Source of the DNA: Lotus japonicus
Taxonomy: Eukaryota > Streptophyta > Magnoliopsida > Fabales > Fabaceae
Direction of reading: 5' to 3'
Assembly (NCBI RefSeq): GCF_012489685.1
Contig: NC_080043.1
Coordinates: 63,419,920 to 63,483,919, forward strand
DNA: 64,000 nt
Position 1 is the stretch's first letter. Each line of letters opens with the position of its first letter. Shown one piece after another: positions 11,551 through 23,907 of the stretch. A program made the position numbers and the translations under genes. Under the pieces are notes generated by a model that was not told the DNA's origin, searched no databases, and worked only from the letters and a program-made list of their open reading frames with translations.

Positions 11551-11564
11551 ATTGGCATCAGAGC
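11551..11564 (+). other. Primer binding site, tRNA-iMet type (Sirevirus copy 2)
   Basis: ATTGGCATCAGAGC directly follows the LTR terminal CA and would prime minus-strand DNA synthesis. Confidence 0.8.
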
Positions 11565-11616
11565 AGGCACCCCTGTTCTGTGTGGGTGTGCTCCAGGGAG
11601 ATATTTTCTTGATCTC

Positions 11617-12784
11617 ATGGACAATAAGGAGGGAGGATCGATCAACATGGCACCAATCCTGGATGGCTCCAATTATGATTACTGGAAGGTTCGAATGATA
11701 GCCTTTCTCAAGTCTATTGATATCAAAACTTGGAAGGCTGTTGTCAAAGGCTGGAAGCATCCTGTCAAAGCTCAAGCAGAAGGAAGTACATCTACTCCTG
11801 AAGAAAAACCTGAGGATGAATGGACAAGTGCTGAAGAAGAAGCTTCTTTGGAAAACTCAAAAGCAATGAATGCCATCTTCAATGTTGTGGACAAAAACAT
11901 GTTTAGATGGATTAATACTTGCACTGTAGCCAAAGATGCTTGGGAGATTTTGAAAAAAGCACATGAAGGTACAACCAGGGTGAGGATGTCTAGACTCCAG
12001 ATGCTTACTACTCGTTTTGAGAACTTGACAATGACAGAAGATGAGACAATTTCTGAATATCACATGCGTGTGCGTGATCTGTCAAATGCTTCATTTGCTC
12101 TGGGAGAACCTATGTCAGATGAAAAGCTTGTGAGGAAAATCTTGAGGTCTGTAACCAGCAAGTTTGCAATGAAGGTCACTGCTACTGAAGAAGCTCAAGA
12201 TATCAGCAGTTTGAAAGTGGATGAGCTGATTGGTTCTCTGCAGACTTATGAGTTAAAGTTGGGTGAAAAACCTGAAAAGAAGACCAAAAGCATTGCTTTT
12301 GTATCCAACACCACTGAAGGAGATGATGTTGATAGTGAAAGTGAGAATCTATCTGAAGCTCTGGCACTTCTTGCTAGAAAATTCAACAGAGCTCTAAGGA
12401 AGATAGACAGAAGGACTAGGCCAAATGTCCAGGACATTAAGTCAGACAACTCTAAATCCTACAATTCCCAGCGAAAGGTCAAAGAAGAGGACAAATCAGG
12501 CCTAAACAAGGGTGTTCAGTATCATGAATGTGAGGGTTATGGTCACATTAGATCTGAGTGTGCAACCTACTTGAAGAAACAAAAGAAAGGCATGGTAATG
12601 ACATGGTCAGATGAAGATACTGAGGATGAGGAAGAGTTATCTGCCAACAAGGTTAATGCCTTCTCAGGGGCTGTCAATGACTCAGATTCCAGTGGTGATG
12701 AAATGACATTTGAGGATTTGGAAGAGACTTACAAACTCTTACATGTTAAATGGAAGGAAACTTGCAAACATCTGAAGGAGCAAG
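11617..12784 (+). pseudogene. gag, N-terminal and central part (Sirevirus copy 2)
   Basis: The ATG at 11617 opens MDNKEGG, 52 bases after the primer site, and the frame is open to the solo LTR at 12785. It covers the DUF4219/UBN2-like region ('ILDGSNYDYWKVRM', 'DAWEILKKAHEG'), an acidic segment and a first knuckle near 12518-12560. That knuckle has lost its first cysteine: it reads Y-H-E-C where copy 1 has C-H-E-C. The frame carries on at 16501 after the insertion and one copy of GCAAG are discounted. The protein would be the structural Gag of the cytoplasmic particle. Confidence 0.9.
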
Positions 12785-13026
12785 TGTAAGACCCAAGTTT
12801 TTAAGCTTAGACAAAGTGGAAGAGATTTCCATTTACGACTAGGCTTAATATATCGTGAAGGAAAACCTGAACAAGAGTTCATCGAATGGAATATATTTAT
12901 GAAGGAGAAAGTTCAAGAAAAGTCTAAGGAATGTATCGAAGTCGATAAAAGTTATAGCACGATCGTTACACGCTTAAACCTAGGTCAGAAACCCTAGTAT
13001 ATAGCTAGTTTTCACTTATAGGCCCG

Positions 13027-13260
13027 ATGGAAGTTAATTCCAAAAATCTTCAGAGAAATGTTAGAACTTCTCTTTTTCCATATATCACAATCGTTTCGAG
13101 GCGAAACTATAGAATCTACGAACGTCCGATTCCAATCATCGGAAGTTTGCCGAAACCAAAACCCTGGTATTTCAAAACCCTAGAATCACTCGACAATGAA
13201 GACTTTTTCTATTCAGAGCTTCAAATGAAGATTCTACACGCGTACACCCATTTCTCTTGA
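13027..13260 (+). other. Conserved 77-codon open frame in the U3 of the long LTR
   Basis: The frame starts MEVNSKNLQR and ends HAYTHFS. Equivalent full-length frames of exactly 77 codons are at 5550-5783 (minus), 23434-23667 (plus) and 42144-42377 (minus), so four of four well-conserved LTR copies keep it open. It lies about 240 bp into the LTR and about 230 bp upstream of the TATA box, so the LTR's own transcript would not carry it except at the 3' end of read-through RNA. Differences between copies include many amino-acid changes alongside silent ones, so selection on a protein is not evident. No known domain is recognised. It is more likely an accident of a conserved U3 than a gene. Confidence 0.25.
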
Positions 13261-13491
13261 TGATTTCAATCTTTCTTCAGAAGGAAGTTTTCTATTCCGA
13301 CATCCGATGCAAAAAGCAACTTATCGGGTAAAATAGTTTTATACCGATTATGCATTAGTCGCCAAAAATACAAGGAGACCTCTTTATAGTTTTGGAATTC
13401 TTTTGCCAAAACATATCTATTAATTCACGGAGAATGAAGCCAGAAAAATCAGATTCGCGAAACTTTCATTTTACCGCGTTTTGCCAACCTC

Positions 13492-13500
13492 TATATATAG
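13492..13500 (+). promoter_or_regulatory. TATA box of solo LTR 2
   Basis: TATATATAG lies 707 bp from the LTR start and is followed by AAGAAAGG, as in the sister LTRs. Confidence 0.6.
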
Positions 13501-16500
13501 CAAGAAAGGTGAGAAAAATTACAAAAACTCCTCCATTTTCTCTCCAAGGCCGCGAGCTCCATAGAAGGAAGAGGAAGAAGAGCTTTTCTTCATTACTTGC
13601 TTGATCGTCGATCAATCAGTTGCTGCTTCAAGGTTTCGAGGTATAGTCGCTAATCCTTACCTCCGATCGCTTTTTCCATAGCTTTTCTGTAGACTTTTCT
13701 GAGCTAATAGTTTAGAGGTTTTTGCAAAACTATCCTGAATATTTCATTTCGGATTCTAAACCTCTTCCTTATGTGCCCAAGATTACTTCTGCCGGGTTAG
13801 ATTTTCCGTTATGTCGCCGGAATTCCGCCGGAATCAATTTTAGCCTTAAATACCCATTTTTGGAGTTTTTGGAGTAAAGCTTCAACCTTTAGGCTGAAAA
13901 CTATCGCCTTAGCTTAGTGCTAGTAGGATTAGTTGTCATAAACGTCGTTGGTGACATCCCTGTCAAATTTTCTATCATGACCAAAATACCCCTGCGACAG
14001 TTTTTGATCCGATAATTTTTTCCGAGTTTAGAATACCCTTAGTTACGGCTAACGATAGCATAGGAACCAAGTTTGATCGAAGAAAAATCGACCCTCCTAA
14101 TTGTGAAAAGTGGTCGAGCACCCTAGGAGAGGAGGAGGAAAATTCCTTTTTTCGAAAACTTGTCCTTTCGCGCTAGATTATCGTACCTTGGAGTATATAT
14201 TACTTCGTGTAACCTTAGTAAGTATTGATAGCTTAGTTTGCGATAAATTTTGATTGATTTCTGTGGTTTTGTTCTAAAGGTGCTTTTGAAGAGTTTCCCG
14301 AGGAACAAGGCTTTGCTTGTGAGGAAGCGTTAGACGATCATTCTGGAGAACCTACAGGTGAGGGCATCTCACTGAATCTCTAGTTAATGCTTAGGGTCGA
14401 TGCTTTCGACATTGTTTACTGTTTATGCACTAGATTGTGTGTGATTGGAAAATGTTTTCTGAGGCTTCGGCTGACAATGTAGATGATTCATCTACTGAAT
14501 GCTTTTGAGAGTGAATTACATGCTAAGTGCTAATTGGGTAATTTAGGATGTGTGGTGCATGCCTTATATGCTAAGTGCTATGTGGTTATCGCTTAATATG
14601 TTGATATATGACATGTTGATTGACTGTGATGATGTAATTATGCTTTTGCAACGAAATCTGAGGTTCTGAAAAGTGAGAATAGCGGGCAGGTCATGCCGAT
14701 TTTATTTTGAGAGTTTTGAGAAAGTTTGATAGGACGAATGAGATTCGGACCTTGCTATGATGTTTATGGATCGAGACATTCTCTGGAGTCATTTGGGGAT
14801 TAGGAGATCCCGAGAACTTATAGGATTTGCGATAAGACTAAAAAGGATATTATTTTGAAAAGAAAACTCATAAGTCATTAAACAACCTCTAAATCTTTAA
14901 ATAAAGATAATAAACTCGAAAGGAAGCTTCGGATGCAAATCTTAGTTTTGGAAAACGAGAAGTGTCGTCGGATCCAAGTGTTGAGGAAGTTGAGATGTAT
15001 TGAGTATAGTGATGCTCTTGTGCTGTTGGAGCAGATGTGTTGTTGGGCTATCCGGGGGATAAGTCCGGGAAATTGATAGTTTCCAAGTATGTTGATACTC
15101 TTGCTCGTTGAGCAGTTTTGACCATCGGATTGTGATGAGTCGGATGATTTGGAGATCATCGTGGGTTATGTGTTGTTGTGAAGATGTGTCTTTTGTCGCA
15201 GAATCGACTTTTACCTTAGGGTAAGTTTTTAGAGACTTTAATTTACCTAGAACACGTGGCGACGTGTCGAGTGAGATTCGAAGACGTTGTTTGACTAATC
15301 ATCCTGCATTCATGCAACATTAATGAGGTATTAACACAGGACGTACTCTGGACCTCGTCGGATTCCAAAATGGTCATAAGACCCGGATTTCCGTGTAAGA
15401 GCGTCTGTAGACGTCTCTTGTAGCAGACCGAAATGGCAGACCTACAGGTTACGGCTGATCTGACTACCTTTATGTGGTGTAAGAGGCACGCGGGCCGAAA
15501 TGGTCCCACCGTGGCTGGTGCTAGGGCTGATCCGTTGATGTCCATCCGTTTCCGGAATGCATATTGGTTGATTGGGTTAACCTGCATATCATTTCATGCA
15601 ACATGCATACTGACTTAATTGCTGAGTGTGATTGTTACCTGTTAATCATATGTAGAACATGTTAATTGTTATTACTGTCATTTATGCTCATTATGAAATA
15701 TGCAACCTAGGATGTTATCCCTAGTTATAAGCCTAAGTGGCTATTCTATTATCTGTATCTATCGGTGCTATTATTTACTTAATTCTTTGGAGTTGACCCT
15801 CACGTCTTCTGTGTGTGCTTTGGCAGACAAACGCCATTTGTCAGATGTCCATGGCGGACTAGATCATGATGGTTCACCCTTCGGGGGGAACTAGAGTTGA
15901 GATGCTGGAACAGGAGCGCATCGCGGTAGCGAGAGGAGGACGGATGGTGTGCATATACTAGGTCATTCTGAATTTCGAATTCGGACGACAATCATGCTAG
16001 CATGTAGGTTTTAGTGCTGGTGTGAGCTCCTTGAGATGGGATTAGTGTAGGAGTAGAGTCTTAGCTCTGAACATCATTTGTTTCTTTGGGGACAGGGTAG
16101 TTTCCCACCTATAGCTTTTTGTGTGATTTCTTTACGGGAATCACAGAGAGTTGGTTGGACTTAGGAGGTCTTGTTTTAGGCCGATGGGCCAGCTTATTCT
16201 CATTTTTGAGGGATAGTGCTGCGAACACTTGACCTTTCTTTTGGTTTGTACATTTTGCCTACGGGCGCTACTTTTCTTACTTCCCGTCACTGGAGGTTTA
16301 CTCGTGATGTGGTTAGCTACTTACAGCGGGGGCTGTAATTATTATTGTATATTAGTTTCTGATTATCCTTCGCATTAGAGTTTTATTTAATTCAGTCTTG
16401 TCTTAGTTATTATCGAAAAAAAAAATAATTCACGTTTTTTCCGCATTAAGTTTATTTGGTTACTAAAGTGACGCCACCGAAATCGGGGTGTTACAGCAAG

Positions 16501-17290
16501 AAGATGAGATGAAACAAGTTAAGACTGAAAATGAAAACCTGAGGGAGACCATTGATAAACTGCAAGATGACTTGGATAAATGGAACTCAAAATTAAAGGA
16601 TCTTGAAACTGTTGAAAAAGCCAAGCTTCTGTTAACTATAGCTGATCTTCAAGAGAAAGTAGCTACATGGACAGCCAAACTGGAAAATACCTACAAGTCA
16701 GTGCGTATGCTGAACAGTGGATCTAATATGCTTGAAGAGATTCTGGAAGAAACAAGCAAGCAAGGAAAGAGTGTTAAAGGCATTGGTTTCAGTTACAAGT
16801 ATGAGAATAGAGGAAATCAGAAAGCATCAAGGAAGTTTGTAAGAGCTAAGGAAAACTCTGAGTTTAAAAACCCAGAGAACTATCAGAGGTCAAGCCCGAT
16901 GTCACAACATATGCCTCAACATCCTACTACTCAGAAGGCTACTGCTCAAATTCCATGGAGATGTCATTATTGTGGTAGGTTTGGTCACATTAAGCCCTAC
17001 TGCTTCAAGCTATACGGATATCCTCAGATCCAGAAGGTTCTCAAGACATCTAAGAAAGCTTGGGTACCCAAAGGAGAAGTTTCATGTCTTATAGCACACA
17101 CATCTTTTAGAGTCTCATCAAGTGAAGACTGGTATTTTGATAGTGGCTGCTCAAAACACATGACTGGGAATAAGGAGTATCTGGAAAATCTCAAGGAATA
17201 CTCCAGTAAATCAGTCACCTTTGGAGATGGTGCTAAAGGAAAAATCAAAGGCATTGGGAAATTGGTAAACTCTGGATCTCCTAATCTGAA
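16501..17290 (+). pseudogene. gag C-terminus and aspartic protease (Sirevirus copy 2)
   Basis: This frame follows directly from gag at 12784 once solo LTR 2 is discounted. It begins with a charged coiled coil (about 16501-16720), continues to an intact CCHC knuckle (CHYCGRFGHIKPYC, about 16962-17003), then the protease motif DSGCSKHMTG (about 17139-17168) and 'VTFGDGAKGKIKGIG'. It is interrupted at 17290 by solo LTR 3 and resumes at 20900 in frame. The protease would cut Gag-Pol into mature parts. No stop or shift is present within the segment. Confidence 0.9.
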
Positions 17291-18259
17291 TGTAACACCC
17301 CGATTTCCAGGTGTCACTTTAGTAACCAAAAATAATCTTTACGCGGAAAACAGGTAATTTTTTTTTTTCCGTTTTCTTTCCTTTAAATCAAAACGATAAG
17401 GAAGTAAAGACAAAACCCAACTACTAAACTAACCGATATACAACATATATACATGTACAGCCTCAGCTGCACTCCATGTCACGCGCACTCGCAGTGACTC
17501 CAAAGCAGTGTGCCCGTAGGCAAATATATACAGACCCAGAAGTGTAAGTGAGAAAATTATAATTACAAACCACTAGGAGAAAGTTGGCCTCAATATGGCC
17601 TAAGCAAAGACCCCTATGGTCCAACTGACTCACTGTGATCCCTCAGTAAGAGAACCACACGAAAAGTCATGCGTCGGAAACCTACCCGATCCCAAAAGCA
17701 AAACGAATCAGAGCTCTACACAAAACATGACGCCTGCCCAAACCTAACCTCCCAGTGCCAAACCCACAACGATCTGAAGTCGGCAAGTTGAAGCTCAACT
17801 CTATGCGCCATAGAACTCCTTTCGTCAGACGTCCACGCTCGTCAGTCCGGTCCTCCACGACCCTTCCCCGATACGTCTCCCGGTGACCAGCAACATCGAT
17901 CACCCAAGCGGTGGGACATCCCGATCCTGCAGCTCATATCTGATCCCCCCCCCCCCGAGGGAGAGACCACCGAGAACCAGTCGGCCATCGACATCTGGCA
18001 GCAGGCCGACCGCCCAAACACAAACATACAAACAAAGCCAAGGCGCTAGGGTCAACTCACAGCAATAAGTACATATACACTCAACATGTGACGGGGTATA
18101 TATATAAGTTGTTATATAAGCATATAAGTAATCCTAGCATGTTATGGCTCTAACATTGCTTCAATAAACAAACAGCACACAGTCTCAGTCAGCATGAATG
18201 TATGCGTGAAATGCACAATATGAATCCGGATTTGTGACGCGTTCCCGTTCGCCACAAGT

Positions 18260-18480
18260 GAAGCATTCCCGTTCTTCACTATGGATGGACCATTCCCGTT
18301 ATCCATCCTGGATGAAATCCATCCTGGATGAACCATTCCCGTTATTCATCCTTGGTGAACCATTCCCGTTATTCACCGTATGATGAACCATTCCCGTTAT
18401 TCATCATTTATGCAAGGTGAACCATTCCCGTTATTCACCATGATATGCACAGGTGAACCATTCCCGTTATTCACCCGATT
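18260..18480. repeat. Tandem array around GAACCATTCCCGTTATTCA in solo LTR 3
   Basis: The core GAACCATTCCCGTTATTCA or a close form recurs about eight times, with spacers of a few to about fifteen bases that themselves resemble ATGGATGAA/ATGATGAA. The array is absent from the other LTRs. Confidence 0.9.
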
Positions 18481-18565
18481 GAATGCAACGTGGTTAGCCA
18501 AACAACGAATCGCCCTTACCACGAAAGTGTTTAGCTCACAACCCAATCTCAACAAACCCATGAGT

Positions 18566-18765
18566 TAGTGTCGGTCAATACAACACAACTCGGAGTAAGT
18601 GTCGGTCAATACAACACAGCTCCACCAACAAGAATACACAAGGGTCTAGTGTCGGTTAATACAACAAGAGCGCTAAGTGTCGGTCAATACAACACCGCTC
18701 CAACAACAAGAGAACCCAAGGGATTAATGTCGGTCAATACAACACAACCCCATCAACAAGAGTAC
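18566..18765. repeat. Tandem array around GTGTCGGTCAATACAACAC in solo LTR 3
   Basis: Five copies of GTGTCGGTCAATACAACAC or a one-base variant are separated by alternating short and long spacers (for example CAACAAGAATAC). It is private to this LTR copy. Confidence 0.9.
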
Positions 18766-20194
18766 GTAAAGTACTCGGTGACTTTCAATCATCACCATAG
18801 CTCACCTTAGTGGCTTTCCCCAATTCCAATAACTCACAACAAAGGTCGACTTTTCCCCGTCTTTCGTAAATATTTTCCCCTTCAGTTTTCCTATACTTAA
18901 ACATTAATAAAAATGATTTCAATTCAGATTAGTCAGGTCATGAGTTTATTTCTCAAAATCTAGGTTTCCCAAGTCTTTAGTTTACAAAATTCTATTCATT
19001 CTAGGTTTTCCGAAAACCAACCACCCAAAAGAAGTTTCCCGGGGAAAGTCTAAGTAAACCAACGAATCCCAACAAATGGCTAAGTCCCAAACCCCTCGTT
19101 TGAACTTGCCTAGGGTTGCTCATCCAACCCGAAACATCAAAGATCACCAGATCAATGAATCTCCACTCCGAAGTCGCGTCAAAACGCACAATCCAACAAA
19201 GCACAACATCACAACATCAGTTCATCAACATAATCAACATCAAAGTAAAGCATAAGTCGAATTGATCGACGCCTATCATGCATTCATAGCTAATATATAG
19301 TAAGTTGCCCTAACCTCGAGCTGTTCCAGCTTCGCAAACAAAGTTCTCCTCAAACAATTGCTCTGAGTCTTCCAAAGTTCCCTCAACTGAACCTCGGAGA
19401 AAAACAAAGCAGAAACCAAACAAAATCGATTAGTTCGATCGCAAAACAATACATAAACGATAGACAAAGCATTAAAGCTTCAGAATAGGACAATCAGGTA
19501 CGAAAAGACAAGTTTTCGAAACCGAAAAACTCCCCCCTAAAGGAAATAGTCCACGGCCTCAAAGGAAAAAGGGCTTCGACTCTTTTTCTTTGATCAAATC
19601 AATTCACAAGGTAGTTTTAGGGTAAAACTAAGGCAAAGAAACTGTCAGAACAATTTTCGGACAATCGGGCCGAAATACGACTATCCAGGGGCATTTTGGT
19701 CCAAAATAAAGGCTCAAAACTTCAAAGTTATCATTTCTGAAAACAAATTTGACAGCAATGATCCTCATGACATCCGTGACAACAAATCCTAAAGGCACGA
19801 AGTCAGATTAAGTCTTTTTGACAATAAAGTTTCGAAATGTGAGACAAAAAGGGTTTTGAAACAGTTTTTCAGATCCTGGACAACTGGATCACAATCAGCG
19901 TTTACTGACAGAGGTTTTAGGCTCATGGGAACCTTGAGAACATAACCCAAGCAAGAAATCGAAGAAAACGGACAATTTTAGAAAAAGCTCAAAACTGTGA
20001 GCACAGAAACGACGTCAGAAACGCAACAGAAACAACAATCAGAGATAGGATTCGTGTTAGTTACCTCGATACCTAGAAGTAGGGACGAACTACGCGAAGA
20101 TTGGTCAAGTTTTCGCGAAAATCTCCTCCCCCCTTGCTCTCCACGAATTTGGGCCACTAATGGAGGAAAATGAAAGATATTTTGCTTTTTCGCC

Positions 20195-20202
20195 TATTTA
20201 TA
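20195..20202 (-). promoter_or_regulatory. TATA box of solo LTR 3
   Basis: TATAAATA on the minus strand lies about 695 bp from the LTR start, the same place as in sister LTRs. Confidence 0.55.
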
Positions 20203-20899
20203 AGCGGGCGAAATCCCGGGAAAATGAAAATTTCGCGATTCCGATTTTTGCAGCACGTTCACCAAGGAATTCTAAGAGAGATTCTGGCGTCAGAATTCCA
20301 GAACTCAAAACAAATATCTAAGATTTGGGAAAAACGATATCCAAAACGCCAAAAGCGGTGTAAGTTAGTCTGTCCCGAAAAACTACTTTTTGCTGTGATG
20401 CTCAGACGACAAAACTTCCAACAGAAGAAAGATTGGAAATGTCGAAACAAGTTTGGCAACGTGGACGGAATCTTCGTTAGATGTCCCGAATAGAAAAAGT
20501 CTTCATCCATTGCTCGAAAATAGGGTTTCGAAGCAAAGAAATTAGCGTCGCGGGACATCCGAAAAGTGAAACCTATCGTGCGTACAGTCCAGAGTTCCGA
20601 AATGAAACGCTGGTCGATGGAAAAATAAAGAGAATCTTTAAATTTTCCGAGAGTTCGAAATCTCACTCAAAACGTTGCTTTAAGAGCGAAATAGCCTATT
20701 CTGGACACGCTCGCCATAAGGCAGGTGTGCAGACGACTCGCACTAACTCCGAAAACAACTACGCAACATTCCTCAAGCAATTCCTGAACTTTCTTCTTCA
20801 TTAATCTTTCTCAAATGTCAAACTCCTGTCACGCTTACACTGATTCTACGTGTGAGTCGGAAACTTAACTTGTTCTGAAAATCCAGGTCTTACACTGAA

Positions 20900-23192
20900 C
20901 AACGTTCTTCTTGTCAAGGGGTTGGCAGCAAATCTAATCAGTATAAGTCAGTTGTGTGATCAAGATCTGGATGTGAAGTTTAGCAAGACTGAATGCATGG
21001 TTACCACTAGTGATCAAGAGATTGTGATGAGAGGTGTCCGGTCCAAAGACAATTGCTACATGTGGATTCCACAAAAGAAAGCCCAAGTGTCTAGATGTTT
21101 GATATCAAAGGTGGATGAGTTGAATCTATGGCACCAACGTTTAGGTCACATCAATCTCAAGAGTATGCAGAAAGTTATCTCTAAAGATGCTGTACGAGGG
21201 CTACCAAAACTGAAAATAGATGAAGAAAAGATATGTGGAGAATGCAAGATTGGAAAGCTGACCAAAACATCTCATGCAAAGCTTCAGCATCCAACTACAA
21301 CAAAAGTCCTTGAACTTCTTCACATGGACTTGATGGGACCCATGCAGGTAGAAAGTCTAGGAGGTAAGAAATATGTTTATGTCTGTGTTGATGATTATTC
21401 CAGGTTCACTTGGATTAACTTCATGAAGGAAAAATCAGAAACCTTTGACATATTCAAAAGGCTATGTCTGAAACTTCAAACTGAGAAGAATTGCTCTATA
21501 GTAAGAATCAGAAGTGATCATGGAAGAGAGTTTGAGAACTCCAAATTCTCTGACTTCTGTGATTCAGAAGGAATAAGCCATGAATTCTCAGCTCCAATTA
21601 CACCTCAGCAGAATGGAATAGTTGAAAGGAAAAACAGGACTCTTCAAGAATCCACCAGGGTTATGCTTCATGCAAGGAAGATTTCCAACAAGTTATGGGC
21701 AGAAGCCATGAACACAGCCTGTTACATTCACAATAGAGTAACCATTAGAGCTGGAACCACAGTCACTCTATATGAACTCTGGAAAGGAAGGAAGCCAACT
21801 GTGAAACACTTTCATATCTTTGGGAGTAAATGATATATTCTGGCTGATCGTGAACAAAGAAGAAAGCTAGATCCTAAGAGTGATGAAGGAATTTTCATGG
21901 GATACTCTACAAACAGCAAAGCTTACAGAGTGTACAATTCTCAAACAAAGGTAATGATGGAATCTGTAAATGTCTCTATTGATGATCAACCAAATGAAAG
22001 AGAAGACACTGGTGCAACTGAAGATGATGATGGTCCACATGTCACAGCCGATGTCCCAACTATTGACCTCGACATTGAATCAGAAACCAGTTCTGATGAG
22101 CAAGATCACCAGATGACCTCTGCAAATAAAGCTCCATCGATCAGAATTCAAAAGAATCATCCTCAAGAGAATATTATTGGTGACCTCAAAGAAGGAGTTA
22201 CTACCAGGGCTAGAAGCTACATTGCTCATGAATGTTTTATATCCAAGTTAGAACCCAAGAATATCAAGGAGGCTCTGACAGATGAATACTGGATAAATGC
22301 TATGCAAGAAGAACTTGATCAATTCAGAAGAAATGAAGTATGGGATCTCATTCCTAGGCTTGAGGGAGTAAACATCATAGGAACCAAGTGGATTTTCAAG
22401 AACAAGTCAGATGAGAATGGTGTAGTAACTAGAAACAAAGCAAGACTGGTGGCTCAAGGATACACTCAGATTGAAGGAGTAGATTTTGATGAAACCTTTG
22501 CTCCAGTGGCTAGGTTGGAATCCATAAGACTTTTGCTTGGTGTTGCCTGTCTTTTGAAGTTCAGATTATTCCAAATGGATGTCAAAAGTGCCTTTCTAAA
22601 TGGTTATCTGAATGAGGAAGTTTATGTTGAACAGCCAAAGGGATTCACAGATCCACATCATCCTGAACATGTCTACAAACTCAAGAAAGCCTTGTATGGA
22701 TTAAAACAGGCTCCTAGAGCTTGGTATGAACGTCTTACAGAGTTTCTGATGAGCAATGGTTATTGCAAGGGAGGAATAGACAAGACATTATTTGTGAAAA
22801 ATGAAAGAGGAAAACTCATGATTGCACAGATATATGTTGATGATATTGTGTTTGGTGGGATATCGAACACGATGGTGGAACATTTTGTCCAACAAATGAA
22901 GTCAGAGTTTGAGATGAGCTTAGTTGGTGAATTGAACTACTTTCTGGGACTTCAGATCAAACAAATGGACGACTCCATGTTTATTTCCCAGAGTAAGTAT
23001 GCTAGGGGCATTGTCAAGAAGTTTGGACTTGAAAAATCTGGACATAAAAGGACTCCTGCTGCTACACATATCAAGCTATCTAAAGACAATCAGGGAGAGG
23101 ATGTTGATCAAAGCTTATATAGAAGCATGATTGGAAGTTTGTTGTACCTCACTGCTAGCAGACCTGACATTACCTTTGCTGTTGGTGCTTGT
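20900..23192 (+). pseudogene. Integrase and reverse transcriptase (Sirevirus copy 2), one in-frame stop
   Basis: The segment opens in frame after solo LTR 3. Integrase shows the zinc finger (HQRLGH ... CGECKIGK), Asp in 'LLHMDLMGP' (about 21326), Asp in 'RIRSDHGREF' (about 21515) and Glu in 'NGIVERKNRTLQ' (about 21625). A TGA at 21831-21833 follows 'FHIFGSK' where family members have a sense codon; homology continues in the same frame. Reverse transcriptase has '[12 protein letters not shown]', '[13 protein letters not shown]' (catalytic Asp) and the YVDD box in '[10 protein letters not shown]' (about 22831-22860). The frame is cut at 23192 by solo LTR 4. Both enzymes would act in the particle and nucleus to copy and insert the element. 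Confidence 0.9.
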
Positions 23193-23898
23193 TGTAAGAC
23201 CCAAGTTTTTAAGCTTATGTTAAGTGAATAAAATCCTATTCACGATTAGGGTTGATGTATCGTGAAGGGAAACCTGAACTAGAGTTTACCAAATGAAATA
23301 AATGTATGAAGGAGAAAGTTCAGGAAAAGTCAAAGGATTGTATCGAAGTCGATAAAAGTTATAGCACGATCGTTACACGCTTTAACCTAGGTCAGAAACC
23401 CTAGTATATAGCTAGTTTTTACTTATAGGCACGATGGAAGTTAATTCCAAAAATCTTCAGAGAGATGTTAGAACTCCTCTTTTTCCATATATCACAATCG
23501 TTTCGAGGCTAAATTCTAGGATCTACGAACGTCCGATTCCAATCATCGGAAGTTTGCCGAAACCAAAACCCTGGTATTTCAAAACCCTAGAATCACCCGA
23601 CAATGAAGACTTTTTCTATTCGGAACATCAAATGAAGATTCCACACGCGTACACCCATTTCTCTTGATGATTTCAATCTTTCTTCAGAAGGAAGTTTTCT
23701 ATTCCGACATTCGATGCAAAAAGCAACTTATCGGGTAAAATAGTTTTACACCGACTTTGCATTAGTTGCCAAAAATACAAGGAGACCTCATTTTAGTTTT
23801 GGAATTCTTTCGCCAAAACCTATCTTAGAATTCACGGAGAATGAAGCCGGAAAAATCAGATTCGCGAAACTTTCATTTTACCGCGTTTTGCCAACCTC

Positions 23899-23907
23899 TA
23901 TATATAT
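23899..23907 (+). promoter_or_regulatory. TATA box of solo LTR 4
   Basis: TATATATAT lies 706 bp from the LTR start, equivalent to 13492 in solo LTR 2. Confidence 0.6.

Larger units (their letters stand above)
12785..16495 (+). mobile_element. Solo LTR 2 of the long-LTR gypsy family, inserted in Sirevirus copy 2 gag
   Basis: The insertion is 3711 bp, starts TGTAAGACCC and ends GGGGTGTTACA, and is flanked by the target duplication GCAAG (12780-12784 and 16496-16500). Its ends and length match gypsy element 1 LTRs (3707 bp). It contains no primer site, polypurine tract or coding domain. Landmarks in order are a 77-codon open frame (13027-13260), a TATA box (13492), a central variable part near 15.0-15.2 kb without a long tandem array, and the conserved 3' end (GCCACCGAAATCGGGGTG). 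It is in the same orientation as the host element. Confidence 0.9.
17291..20894 (-). mobile_element. Solo LTR 3, a divergent member of the long-LTR gypsy family, in Sirevirus copy 2
   Basis: The insertion is 3604 bp with plus-strand ends TGTAACACCCC and GTCTTACA, and carries the target duplication CTGAA (17286-17290 and 20895-20899). It is opposite in orientation to the host. The ends and layout match the other long LTRs, but the body is clearly diverged (for example TATA as TATAAATA at 20195-20202, minus strand), so it represents another subfamily. The central part carries two private tandem arrays (about 18260-18480 and 18566-18765). A run of 11 C near 17947 is unusual and may be a sequencing or assembly weak point. 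No coding domain is present; the longest frames are chance. Confidence 0.87.

Noticed and set aside
20259..20804. Overlapping frames of 107-135 codons in solo LTR 3
   Set aside because: They lie in the LTR's U3 on both strands; part of the minus frame resembles the 77-codon U3 frame only at its end, and no domain is seen.
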